From Sinorhizobium sp. B11 (GTDB lineage Bacteria; Pseudomonadota; Alphaproteobacteria; Rhizobiales; Rhizobiaceae), in contig CP091034.1 in the NCBI GenBank assembly GCA_039725955.1, positions 3,410,001 to 3,474,000 of the forward strand: a DNA stretch of 64,000 bases, given 5' to 3'. The number at the start of each line of letters is the position of its first letter. The first letter of the stretch is position 1. Below the pieces are notes generated by a model. That model saw only the letters and a list, made by a program, of their open reading frames with translations. It made no database searches and was not told the DNA's origin. Positions 9,501 through 17,032 of the stretch are shown piece after piece. Position numbers and translations under genes: made by a program.

Positions 9501-12500
9501 ATCCGACGTCATTGCATCGCTTCGGAACAGAGGCGCGTGGAACAACATCACCGACCGCGTCTCGATGTTCGCGGACTACGCCCGCTCGGCGGAGCATTCC
9601 GCCCAGCAGGACAGCTCACTGCTGCGTCGCTATGAGCAGATGTTTAAGGACGGCCAGATCAACATTCTGAACTGCTCGACGACCATGGAAATGGGCGTGG
9701 ACATCGGCTCCGTGTCGACGGTGATGATGACGAACGTCCCGCCGTCGGTGGCCAGCTACAAGCAGCGTGTGGGACGTGCCGGCCGCCGCGGCCAGCCGTA
9801 CTCGCTCGCCTTTACGTTCTGTCGGGATCGTCCACTAGATCGCGAAGCGTTCACGTCGCCGATCAGTTACCTCAACAGGAGCATGGCGGCACCGAAGGTT
9901 GCCCTGAGCAGCCGCCCCATCGTCCAACGGCATGTCAACGCCTATCTTCTGCGCCGCTTCATGGTTGAACGCGGTGGCGATGCACTTCGAATGACAATCG
10001 GCTCCTTCATGGGAACGCCGGCGAGGCTTGGTGATCCACGACCGCTAGTCGGCGAACGGCCTGTCTCGATGTTCAAGGACTGGCTGGCTGCTCCGACCAC
10101 AGCGACCGGCGTAGCGGACGATCTCGAAAAGCTCGTGCTGCACTCCGTGCTCGAAGGCGAGACGCTCCTTACAGATGCCTCGCGAACCATCATCGACGAG
10201 CTGCAGGGAAACTTCGAAAACGAGTGGGACGGCCTGCTCGCACTTGCAAAGGACGAAGGTGTCAAGGAAGCCGGTAAGAGCCGCATGGGAATGGAGCTTA
10301 AACGCCTTTGCGACGAGTTCCTTCTTAGCGCGCTTGCAGATCGCGGGTTCCTCCCCGGCCACGGCTTCCCGACCGGCGTGGTCACGTTCCTTCCTCACAA
10401 GCCGCGGAAGGAAGACGCGGTAGACGGAGGGCGGATGAAGAGACTCACGGGGCCGCAAAGATCGTTGGATCTGGCAATCAGAGACTATGCGCCAGGGTCG
10501 GAGATCGTGCTCGACGGTCTCGTTCACAAGTCGGCAGGCGTCCTCCTGAATTGGAAGCGCCCTGCCAGCGAGGAACACATCCGTGATGTCCAGAGTCTCA
10601 AGTATCATTGGTCTTGCGACCGTTGCGGCACGAGCGATACAGCCCGCAGCCGTATGGCGGAGTGCCCTGTCTGTGCGGCGACCGTCTGGAACCGCTCGTA
10701 CATCCGGCCGGCCGGGTTCTCGGTCGACGTCCGCGACAAGGTTCACGCGGAAACGGATATCATTTCGTACGTCGCTCCAGGGGAACCGAGTGTTTCCGTA
10801 CGAGCAAGTCCATGGATTTCCCTTCCGGTTCCGGAGATGGGACGTTTCCGGAGCAGCCGTGAAGGCGCGGTCTACTATAGCAACAGGGGGCAGACGAAGA
10901 ACGGCTATGCGCTATGCTTGCATTGCGGCCGCGCGGCCCCGGATCATCAGGCTCTCGATAATGGCGATGCCGACCCCACGCTAGGCTCGCCGCTGGCGCA
11001 GCATCCACCCCTCCGCTGGAAACGGGGCGAGGATGCATCCCGATGCCAGGGAAATGACAATGCCTGGGCGGTGCGGCGAAACTTGGAACTCGGCTACGAG
11101 ATCTCCACCGACGTATTCGAGCTTCAACCGTCCGCATCGCTAAAGAAGCCGGCGGCGACCGCCCTCGTGATCGCGATGCGCGAGGGTATCGCGCGGCTCC
11201 TGGGTATCGAGGCGGACGAAATGGGCTACGCCACCCAGACATCGGAGGGGCTTCTCGCTCAACATGCACGGTCGGTATTGATTTTCGACCGGGCTACGGG
11301 TGGCGCAGGTTTTTCAGCCTCCATCGCCAGCCGTCTCCCTGCAGTTCTCGGTGAAGCCCGCAAGGTGCTTGAGTGCCGGAATCCTGGTTGCGTTACGGGA
11401 TGCGCGGCATGCGTGCTTGTCTCGGATGCGCCCTTCGAAGACGGGGGCTTGGACCGCTCGGCAGCACTTCGCTTCCTGATGAACCACCTTGCCTTTCAAG
11501 ATGCGTTGGAAGAAGAGGACCGCCTATCGCCGGACGCCGCAATTTCGATATCGGTGGTGGACGAGGTCGAGCGGAACCTCCGCGAGACGGCAAAGCCCAC
11601 CGTGTACGTATTTCTCCCCGAAATTACCGACCCTGGACGGCTATCCGAATGGTCCGCAACCGCGTATCTCGACCGTTGGCGGTTCCTCGGGAACCGCGTG
11701 GTGATCGTCATACCCGGCGGCTTTGCTTCGCGTTGCGATACCGCAGGCCGCCTGGCGCTCTACGATCTCGGACAACGGTTTGCGCAGGCGGGTGGCAGCC
11801 CTCTTCGAACTGGCGCGGCACCAGAGATCAATGGACTTACCGTTGGTATCGCGGTTGCCTCGCAGTCTGGCATCAAGGTCTGGGCGACACGAGATCCGTC
11901 ATCCTGGGAAGCTAATCTAGGGTGGGGCCAACCCATGTCGGCACCGATAATCGCGGGTTCGGCTACCACTGAAATCCAAACGATCATTCTCGAGCTGGGA
12001 AGCCTTCTGCCTGCCGCGTCGTCTCATTTCGAGCGGATCACTACAGAACTTGACCGAAGCCTCCCCCTCTTCGGTGGAGGCATGGCAAACCGGCTGAGGG
12101 CTCGTCTGGAGAGCGTCGGAGTACCAAAGGCGCAAGCCATTCGAGGCATCTCCTACAGCGATCCATACATCAGGTCGCCCCTCGTTGCGAAGATGTTCAT
12201 CGATACCGTGGCAGGTCTGCTGAAGGGGGCAGCGGGGGTCGCTGTGGAGCTTTCGACTGGCGCACCCGGCGGGAAGCTCAACATGCCTTCGCGCATTTTC
12301 GATGACTGGAGGGACAGCGCCGACGCCGAGGCTGTCATGAGCGAGTACGCCAGACTCAAGGGGATCGATCTGACGATTCAATTCGCTCAGGTGCCACACG
12401 GCCGTTACATGAGCATCGCCTTCGAGGGTGGAGCGAACGCGACCATCGTATTCGACCAGGGCTTCGGTGCATGGCGTACGACGTCGTCCGGACCTCTCGT

Positions 12501-12618
12501 GACACACGACTTCAGGACGTCGCCGCGACGACAGGCGGAGGCTCTTTCGCGGTCGAGCGTCTCTGTCGCCAAGTCTGGATACGGCCCGACGTACATCGTC
12601 GCGTCAAAAGATAGCTGA
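6517..12618 (+). CDS. druE: DruE-like DEAD/DEAH-box helicase with DUF1998 domain (Druantia)
   Basis: This very large protein (2033 aa) matches the DruE family of Druantia defence systems in size and layout. Walker A is GTGSGKT at about 124-130 and the DEAH box is at 257-260. A second RecA-like domain has NCSTTMEMGVDIG and QRVGRAGRRGQ (about 1050-1095). Cysteine clusters near 430-480 and 1365-1390 look like zinc ribbons. A C-terminal DUF1998-type region has FDRATGGAGF and CRNPGC...CAACV (about 1590-1640). Translation starts at GTG 6517, overlapping the previous stop by four bases. Druantia type III pairs DruH with DruE; the mechanism of restriction is not known from sequence. Confidence 0.88.
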   Translation: MKPFNTLSDIRARSAEAILSQSSVRNTALLGHLRSMFNSPSTAEGGLLQQPIVEGAHPFVPADVDMGGVDPSVLHPDFVAAIDALPNGSDYRFPKKRQPFKHQLEAWRHLSSTGNPQSVLVTSGTGSGKTECFLFPILSDLVSQAKGRSAPLEGVQAIMLYPLNALIESQRERLSAWTRPFDGKVRYCLYNGDLPNSQPASLHRATPEQQVDREQLRESPPPVLVTNITMLEYMLARSEDQPIIEKSKGKLKWIVLDEAHSLVGAAAAEIALLLRRVLLAFDCKPEDVHFVATSATIGSGDDVQNQLKRFLADVAGIKDANVHVVEGKRQLPVRPGARGKLPSADTLRNLPPSSLFDAMSADEAVWNFIEKQLFVAPQNLSEFERVARSAGLDADEFLALLSTAARPHPRTGEEERLAPMRIHSFERAVPGVWSCINPACKDSPDGWLFGKIFLDRCDTCQTCKAPVLEVISCVDCGDVVLEAEEDAANDRILPTRRVAERDEFEFEAGREQDEADADENAESDEAAEVALRRRILIGPSTAGRFRPLHLSTTTWTIEATATSETVTVGSDLKGDACPCCSTPSRNGIDKLLRPMRFGAPFMIANAAPILLEGVDASGNAAAVPSEGRRLLSFTDSRQGTARMSAKVQAEAERNFLRSFVYHSVQDSMRSGTPVDKVGLETQIKALETAVAATPIPTLQSMLDDARKKLADASGPNMEGIRWGEMVERLSRTREVSNWLKDVWEPRDDDALFHDNARLADFLLMREFARRPRTALSVETLGLARLRFKEIDDLTTMPSAFSRYGKSIEDWRAFLYAMTTFFLRANAVVDVQQGVMRWITPRAKLRSLLAPGVSADGDRRRQTWPGIPGKAISTPQFLLVTGLGLDVSNPEHRADILECFDRAWQQLQPLFSNDPTHRALDLRKAYIAPVVQAYLCPLTRRVLDAAPFGITPLGRTARHGARRQVEAIELPRHPHPLIGSPDLTRDRASTKKWLEESDVIASLRNRGAWNNITDRVSMFADYARSAEHSAQQDSSLLRRYEQMFKDGQINILNCSTTMEMGVDIGSVSTVMMTNVPPSVASYKQRVGRAGRRGQPYSLAFTFCRDRPLDREAFTSPISYLNRSMAAPKVALSSRPIVQRHVNAYLLRRFMVERGGDALRMTIGSFMGTPARLGDPRPLVGERPVSMFKDWLAAPTTATGVADDLEKLVLHSVLEGETLLTDASRTIIDELQGNFENEWDGLLALAKDEGVKEAGKSRMGMELKRLCDEFLLSALADRGFLPGHGFPTGVVTFLPHKPRKEDAVDGGRMKRLTGPQRSLDLAIRDYAPGSEIVLDGLVHKSAGVLLNWKRPASEEHIRDVQSLKYHWSCDRCGTSDTARSRMAECPVCAATVWNRSYIRPAGFSVDVRDKVHAETDIISYVAPGEPSVSVRASPWISLPVPEMGRFRSSREGAVYYSNRGQTKNGYALCLHCGRAAPDHQALDNGDADPTLGSPLAQHPPLRWKRGEDASRCQGNDNAWAVRRNLELGYEISTDVFELQPSASLKKPAATALVIAMREGIARLLGIEADEMGYATQTSEGLLAQHARSVLIFDRATGGAGFSASIASRLPAVLGEARKVLECRNPGCVTGCAACVLVSDAPFEDGGLDRSAALRFLMNHLAFQDALEEEDRLSPDAAISISVVDEVERNLRETAKPTVYVFLPEITDPGRLSEWSATAYLDRWRFLGNRVVIVIPGGFASRCDTAGRLALYDLGQRFAQAGGSPLRTGAAPEINGLTVGIAVASQSGIKVWATRDPSSWEANLGWGQPMSAPIIAGSATTEIQTIILELGSLLPAASSHFERITTELDRSLPLFGGGMANRLRARLESVGVPKAQAIRGISYSDPYIRSPLVAKMFIDTVAGLLKGAAGVAVELSTGAPGGKLNMPSRIFDDWRDSADAEAVMSEYARLKGIDLTIQFAQVPHGRYMSIAFEGGANATIVFDQGFGAWRTTSSGPLVTHDFRTSPRRQAEALSRSSVSVAKSGYGPTYIVASKDS

Positions 12619-12623
12619 TCATC

Positions 12624-12662
12624 TTTCACTAGAGGAGCGACCGCTCTGCCCCTCTAGTGAAA
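12624..12662. repeat. perfect 12-bp inverted repeat between druE and dnaE2 remnant
   Basis: TTTCACTAGAGG (12624-12635) is repeated in exact inverse at 12651-12662 with a 15-base spacer. The right arm overlaps the stop codon of the dnaE2 remnant. Neither strand has a T-run after the stem, so it is a poor intrinsic terminator, though it may act as a two-way one for the convergent genes. A recombination scar or element end is an alternative. Confidence 0.6.
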
Positions 12663-13483
12663 ATTGCGTGCCTTGACCTTCAGCGTGTCGATGTGAAGAT
12701 CCTGACGAAGATGTCCCTCGCCTCCGAAACCGGCCTCGGCCGATCCCGAGGATCCGGGCTGCCCGGCGATCCATGGGCGAACTCGTCTCCCCTGCCCGTC
12801 GGCAGCTTGAAGTCGATGTCGCGGTCGGCGAGTCCCGAAAGGTCTCCCGAAAGGTCGAAGAGCTGCTGGGCGACGAGATGGACGACGTCGCCCTCCCGCT
12901 GGATGCGGCCGTTGATCGCCATCATGCTCGCTCCGAGAACGACACGACGCCGCTTCTCGAACAACGAGGGCCAGACCACGACGTTGGCCGGGCCGGTCTC
13001 GTCCTCGATGGTGATGAACATGACGCCCTTGGCCGAGCCAGGCTTCTGGCGCACAAGCACGAGACCGGCGGCGTAGACCCATAGGCCGTCGCGGGCGTTC
13101 ATCGCCTCCCCGCAGGTGATGATGTTCCGTGCCTGAAGGTCGCGGCGCAGGAACGCGATCGGATGCTCGCGCAGCGTCAGGCCGATGTGGCCGTAGTCCT
13201 CGACGACGTTGTGGCCTTCCGTCATCTGGCGCAGTTCGACCTCCGGCTCCTGCTGCTCGGGGATGACGGCTGCCTCGCGCTCGGCGGCGGCCGCGAAAAG
13301 CGGAAGCGGTTCGTCGCGCAGCGCCTTTATAGCCCACAGCGCATCGCGGCGTTCGAGGTTCAACGAGGGACGGAAGGCGTCAGCCTCTGCTAGCTGGACA
13401 AGCGCCTCGGTAGCCACGTCCGAACGCCGCCAGACGTCGTCGACGCTCTCGAATGCGCAGCCCCGCACAAAATCCGTTGACAC
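12654..13483 (-). pseudogene. dnaE2: dnaE2 (error-prone DNA polymerase alpha subunit) 3' remnant
   Basis: The reading frame encodes only the last ~270 residues of DnaE2, normally about 1000-1100 residues. Recognisable pieces are SVDDVWRRS, the ALWAIKAL region, HPIAFLRRDLQ and the OB-fold GLVLVRQKPGSAKGVMFITIEDE. The polymerase active-site domains are absent. Near the end the frame shifts: the long frame stops at 12680, while the typical DnaE2 C-terminus (KARNFH) is in another frame ending at 12654. The 5' break abuts the ars promoter at 13484. This is a non-functional remnant of an imuB-dnaE2 mutasome locus, probably cut when the arsenic cargo was acquired. Confidence 0.85.
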
Positions 13484-13491
13484 CCGACGAC

Positions 13492-13511
13492 ATATCCGTC
13501 ATTCTGGATAT
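13492..13511 (+). promoter_or_regulatory. ArsR-type operator upstream of arsR
   Basis: The dyad ATATCC-N8-GGATAT ends one base before the arsR start codon at 13512. ArsR/SmtB repressors bind such imperfect palindromes over their own promoters. Its position implies either a very short leader or binding just downstream of the transcription start. Confidence 0.6.
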
Positions 13512-13871
13512 ATGGAATCAAAGGTAGCAATCGCGGCGTTGGCCGCCCTCGCCCAGTCGACCCGTCTCGAGACGTTCCGCGCGCTCGTGAAGGCGGAGCC
13601 GGACGGCGTGCCCGCAGGCGAACTCGCACGGATGCTCGACGTGCCGCAGAACACGATGTCCGCCCACCTCGCGACGCTGCAGCGCGCGGGCATCGTCAAG
13701 AGCGAGCGACAGAGCCGGTCGATCATCTACCGCGCCGATCTCGAAGGGTTCCGCGCCCTGACGCTGTTCCTCCTCAAAGACTGCTGCGGTGGTAACGCGG
13801 AACTCTGCGCGCCGCTCATCGCCGATCTCACGCCCTGCTGTCCGCCGGAGACTCAGCAATGCGTGAACTGA
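13512..13871 (+). CDS. arsR: ArsR family arsenic-responsive repressor
   Basis: This 119-residue winged-helix repressor of the ArsR/SmtB family is expected to leave DNA when As(III) binds. The helix-turn-helix is around PAGELARMLDVPQNTMSAHL (about 37-56), followed by the wing (SRSIIYRAD). Cysteine pairs in LKDCCGG (about 95-99) and LTPCCPP near the C-terminus are likely arsenite ligands. It overlaps arsN2 by 13 bases and heads the ars operon, with a dyad operator right before its start. Confidence 0.93.
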   Translation: MESKVAIAALAALAQSTRLETFRALVKAEPDGVPAGELARMLDVPQNTMSAHLATLQRAGIVKSERQSRSIIYRADLEGFRALTLFLLKDCCGGNAELCAPLIADLTPCCPPETQQCVN

Positions 13872-14299
13872 GCCTGGAGCCGGTCCTTGTTTCCGACGCC
13901 ATGAAGGAGACCCTGCGCTCGGCCCGACTGCTGGTCGACGATCTGGACGGGCCGGATCGCAGCTACTTCGCACTTCTCGACGACGACCGTCGCATCCTGG
14001 GATATTCCGGAATCGAGTTCTGCGGCGACGACGCCGTCCTTCTTCGCTCCGTGGTGGTCGTCCCGGAGCATCGCGGGCAAGGATTCGGGCGTCCTCTCGT
14101 CGAGCTGACCATCGCCAAGGCGTCGCGCGCAATGGACGTCTACCTCGCCACGACGGACGCCGCGCCCTTCTTCGAATCCATCGGCTTCGCGCGCATCGAA
14201 CGCGAGTCCGCACCGCCGGCGATCCTTTCGACCCGCCAGCTATCGGGCCTCTGCCCGGCATCGGCGACAATCATGAAACTCAACAGGCCACCGACCTAG
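13859..14299 (+). CDS. arsN2: arsenic resistance GNAT N-acetyltransferase ArsN2
   Basis: This 146-residue GNAT-fold acetyltransferase shows the acetyl-CoA pyrophosphate loop in VVVPEHRGQGFGRPL (about 62-76) and the typical FFESIGFARIE late strand. ArsN-type enzymes are found in ars operons; ArsN1 acetylates phosphinothricin-like arsinothricin, while the substrate of ArsN2 is not settled. It overlaps arsR by 13 bases and lies 14 bases before arsC, so it is translated as part of the operon. Confidence 0.85.
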   Translation: MRELSLEPVLVSDAMKETLRSARLLVDDLDGPDRSYFALLDDDRRILGYSGIEFCGDDAVLLRSVVVVPEHRGQGFGRPLVELTIAKASRAMDVYLATTDAAPFFESIGFARIERESAPPAILSTRQLSGLCPASATIMKLNRPPT

Positions 14300-14313
14300 C
14301 GCGGAACGCGACC

Positions 14314-14841
14314 ATGACCGACAAGACCTACAACGTGCTCTTCCTGTGCACGGGCAATTCCGCACGCTCCATCCTTGCCGAATCCATCCTGGCCAAGGAG
14401 GGTGCGGGACGATTTCGCGCCTTCTCGGCCGGCAGCCAGCCGAAGGGAGAGGTCAACCCGCACGCGCTGAAGGAATTGGCCGCCCTGGGCTATCCGTCGA
14501 CGGGCTTCTCGTCGAAGAGCTGGGACGTCTTCGCCGAACCCGGCGCTCCGGAGATGGACTTCATCTTCACGGTCTGCGACAGCGCGGCCGGCGAGGCCTG
14601 CCCCGTCTGGATCGGTCATCCGATGACCGCCCATTGGGGCGTCGAGGATCCGGCCGCCGTCGTCGGAACCGAGGTAGAAGTCCAGCGGGCCTTCGTTCAG
14701 GCGGCCCGCTTCCTGAAGAACCGCATCACCGCCTTCATCAACCTGCCCATCGCATCGATCGACCGCATGGCGCTCGAACAGCACGTCCGCCAGATCGGCA
14801 GGCTCGAAGGCGCGTCCCTGAAATCCGCAAAGGCTGAATGA
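14314..14841 (+). CDS. arsC: arsenate reductase, low-MW phosphatase (thioredoxin) type
   Basis: This cytoplasmic enzyme reduces As(V) to As(III). The P-loop is CTGNSARS (about residues 11-18), with Cys11 as the nucleophile. The relay cysteines are in CDSAAGEACPVW (about 89-100), as in the thioredoxin-coupled family. At 175 residues it is longer than the ~135-residue enzymes because of a C-terminal extension, common in proteobacterial versions. The gene is followed one base later by acr3. Confidence 0.95.
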   Translation: MTDKTYNVLFLCTGNSARSILAESILAKEGAGRFRAFSAGSQPKGEVNPHALKELAALGYPSTGFSSKSWDVFAEPGAPEMDFIFTVCDSAAGEACPVWIGHPMTAHWGVEDPAAVVGTEVEVQRAFVQAARFLKNRITAFINLPIASIDRMALEQHVRQIGRLEGASLKSAKAE

Positions 14842-14842
14842 G

Positions 14843-15901
14843 ATGTCGATCTTCGAACGCTACCTGACCGTCTGGGTCTTTCTCTGCATCGTCGTCGGCG
14901 TCGCGCTTGGCCATCTCATGCCCGGCGTCTTCCACGCCATCGGCGCGGCCGAGGTCGCCAGGGTGAACATTCCGGTCGCCGTCCTCATCTGGCTGATGGT
15001 GATCCCGATGCTCCTGAAGATCGACTTCGGCTCTCTGGCCAAGGTCGGATCCTACTGGCGCGGGATCGGAGTCACGCTCTTCGTGAACTGGGCGGTCAAG
15101 CCGTTCTCTATGGCGCTGCTGGGCTGGCTGTTCGTCGGCTGGCTGTTCCGGCCGTTCCTGCCCGCGGACCAGATCGACTCCTACATCGCGGGCCTGATCA
15201 TCCTAGCCGCCGCGCCCTGCACCGCCATGGTCTTCGTGTGGTCGAATCTGACCCGCGGCGAACCGCACTTCACTCTGTCGCAGGTCGCGCTCAACGACGC
15301 CATCATGATCGTCGCCTTTGCCCCTATCGTCGGCCTGCTCCTGGGCCTGTCAGCCATTACCGTCCCGTGGGACACCCTGACCATCTCGGTCGTACTTTAC
15401 ATCCTGATCCCGGTCGCCATCGCACAGCTCGTGCGTAGGCTGCTCACGGCCGACGGAACGACGCGCGCGCTCGACGCCCTGCTGGCGAGACTGCAGCCGC
15501 TCTCGCTCGTCGCCCTGCTCGCCACCCTCGTCCTCCTGTTCGGCTTCCAGGGCGAGCAGATCATCGCGCAGCCCGCCGTCATCGGCCTCCTCGCCGTGCC
15601 CATCCTGATCCAGGTGTATTTCAACTCCGGTCTGGCCTACCTGCTCAACCGCATGTCGGGCGAGCAGCACTGCGTCGCCGGGCCTTCGGCACTTATCGGT
15701 GCCAGCAACTTCTTCGAGCTGGCGGTCGCTGCCGCCATCGCTCTGTTCGGCTTCCAGTCCGGAGCGGCGCTGGCGACGGTCGTCGGCGTCCTCATCGAGG
15801 TTCCGGTCATGCTGTCCGTCGTCTGGATCGTGAACCGCTCCAAAGGCTGGTATGAGGCCGCGCCCGCCGTCTCCCGAAACACCGCCACAGAAAGGAACTG
15901 A
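14843..15901 (+). CDS. acr3: ACR3 family arsenite efflux transporter
   Basis: This inner-membrane arsenite carrier of the bile/arsenite/riboflavin transporter superfamily has 352 residues and about ten hydrophobic segments. The conserved cysteine of Acr3 is in AAPCTAMVFVWS (about residues 120-131). The Glu residue is in FFELAVAAAIALFG (about 290-303), another family hallmark. It exports the As(III) made by the two ArsC enzymes on either side. Intergenic distances of 1-2 bases place it firmly in the operon. Confidence 0.96.
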   Translation: MSIFERYLTVWVFLCIVVGVALGHLMPGVFHAIGAAEVARVNIPVAVLIWLMVIPMLLKIDFGSLAKVGSYWRGIGVTLFVNWAVKPFSMALLGWLFVGWLFRPFLPADQIDSYIAGLIILAAAPCTAMVFVWSNLTRGEPHFTLSQVALNDAIMIVAFAPIVGLLLGLSAITVPWDTLTISVVLYILIPVAIAQLVRRLLTADGTTRALDALLARLQPLSLVALLATLVLLFGFQGEQIIAQPAVIGLLAVPILIQVYFNSGLAYLLNRMSGEQHCVAGPSALIGASNFFELAVAAAIALFGFQSGAALATVVGVLIEVPVMLSVVWIVNRSKGWYEAAPAVSRNTATERN

Positions 15902-15903
15902 TC

Positions 15904-16326
15904 ATGGACGTCACCATCTACCACAACCCCGCCTGCGGGACGTCGCGCAATACGCTGGAGATGATCCGCAATGCCGGGATCGAGCCGACCGTCATCGAGT
16001 ATCTTAAAACGCCGCCGTCGCGGGAGGAGCTGACCAGGATGATCGCCGACGCCGGCCTGACAGTCCGGCAGGCGATCCGCGAGAAAGGAACGCCATATGC
16101 CGAACTGGGCCTCGACGATCCTGCACTGACCGACGACCAGTTGCTGGCCGCGATGGTGAAGGACCCGATCCTGATCAACCGTCCGTTCGTCGTCACGCCG
16201 CTGGGCACGCGCCTGAGCCGTCCGTCCGAGCTCGTTCTCGACATCCTCCCGGATACGCACAAGGGTGCCTTCACCAAGGAAGACGGCGAACGTGTTCTCG
16301 ACACGGAGGGAAAGCGCATTGTCTGA
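15904..16326 (+). CDS. arsC: arsenate reductase, glutaredoxin type
   Basis: This 140-residue ArsC of the Spx/ArsC thioredoxin fold has the active-site Cys11 in HNPACGTSRNT. The arsenate-binding arginines are probably those around residues 60 (QAIREKG), 94 (LINRPFV) and 107 (RLSRP), which match R60, R94 and R107 of plasmid R773 ArsC. It is unrelated in fold to the phosphatase-type ArsC upstream, so the operon carries two independent arsenate reductases. It overlaps arsH by eight bases. Confidence 0.95.
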   Translation: MDVTIYHNPACGTSRNTLEMIRNAGIEPTVIEYLKTPPSREELTRMIADAGLTVRQAIREKGTPYAELGLDDPALTDDQLLAAMVKDPILINRPFVVTPLGTRLSRPSELVLDILPDTHKGAFTKEDGERVLDTEGKRIV

Positions 16327-17029
16327 AGGATTCCCCGCTCTCGACGAAGGCCATCTGCGCCAGCCGGACCTCGACGCGCTGCGCCCTGCGCTCTCCACGC
16401 ACAAGCCGCGCATCCTGATCTTGTACGGATCGATCCGCGAGGTCTCGTACAGCCGGCTGCTCGCCTACGAGTCCCGCCGTCTGCTCGAGCGCCTCGGGTG
16501 CGAGGTCAGGATCTTCGATCCGAAGGGCCTTCCCCTGCCCGACGACGCGCCGGTCGGCCATCCGAAGGTGCAGGAGCTGCGTGAACTGTCGGAGTGGTCG
16601 GAAGGACAGGTATGGATCAGTCCGGAGCGTCATGGCTCGATGACGGGCGTCATGAAGTCCCAGATCGACTGGATCCCGCTTTCGGTCGGATCCGTCCGGC
16701 CGACGCAGGGCAAGACGCTCGCGGTGATGCAGGTGTCGGGAGGCAGCCAGTCGTTCAACGCAGTCGGTCAGCTCCGCATCCTGGGCCGCTGGATGCGCAT
16801 GATCACGATTCCCAACCAGAGCAGCGTCGCGAAGGCCTTCCAGGAGTTCGACGCCGACGGCCGCATGAAGCCGTCGTCCTACTACGACCGGGTCGTCGAC
16901 GTCTGCGAAGAGCTCGTGAAGTTCACGCTGCTGACCCGCGACGCCTCCGACTACCTGACCGACCGCTATAGCGAGCGCAAGGAAGACGCAACCAAGCTGG
17001 AGCAGCGGGTGAATCTGAAGTCGATCTGA
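16319..17029 (+). CDS. arsH: ArsH NADPH-dependent FMN reductase
   Basis: This flavoprotein of the NADPH-dependent FMN reductase family oxidises trivalent organoarsenicals and lowers oxidative stress. The FMN phosphate loop is LYGSIREVSYSRLLAYE (about residues 36-52). The sequence SPERHGSMTGVMKSQIDWIP is a signature of ArsH. The proposed start is TTG at 16319, overlapping the arsC stop; an upstream in-frame ATG at 16265 would add residues that overlap arsC more deeply. It closes the + strand ars operon and converges with arsK, only three bases apart. Confidence 0.93.
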   Translation: MSEGFPALDEGHLRQPDLDALRPALSTHKPRILILYGSIREVSYSRLLAYESRRLLERLGCEVRIFDPKGLPLPDDAPVGHPKVQELRELSEWSEGQVWISPERHGSMTGVMKSQIDWIPLSVGSVRPTQGKTLAVMQVSGGSQSFNAVGQLRILGRWMRMITIPNQSSVAKAFQEFDADGRMKPSSYYDRVVDVCEELVKFTLLTRDASDYLTDRYSERKEDATKLEQRVNLKSI

Positions 17030-17032
17030 CTT

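Noticed and set aside
13518..14270. 250-codon minus-strand ORF opposite arsR and arsN2
   Set aside because: Its translation is Arg-rich low-complexity, typical of antisense frames; the + strand genes are certain.
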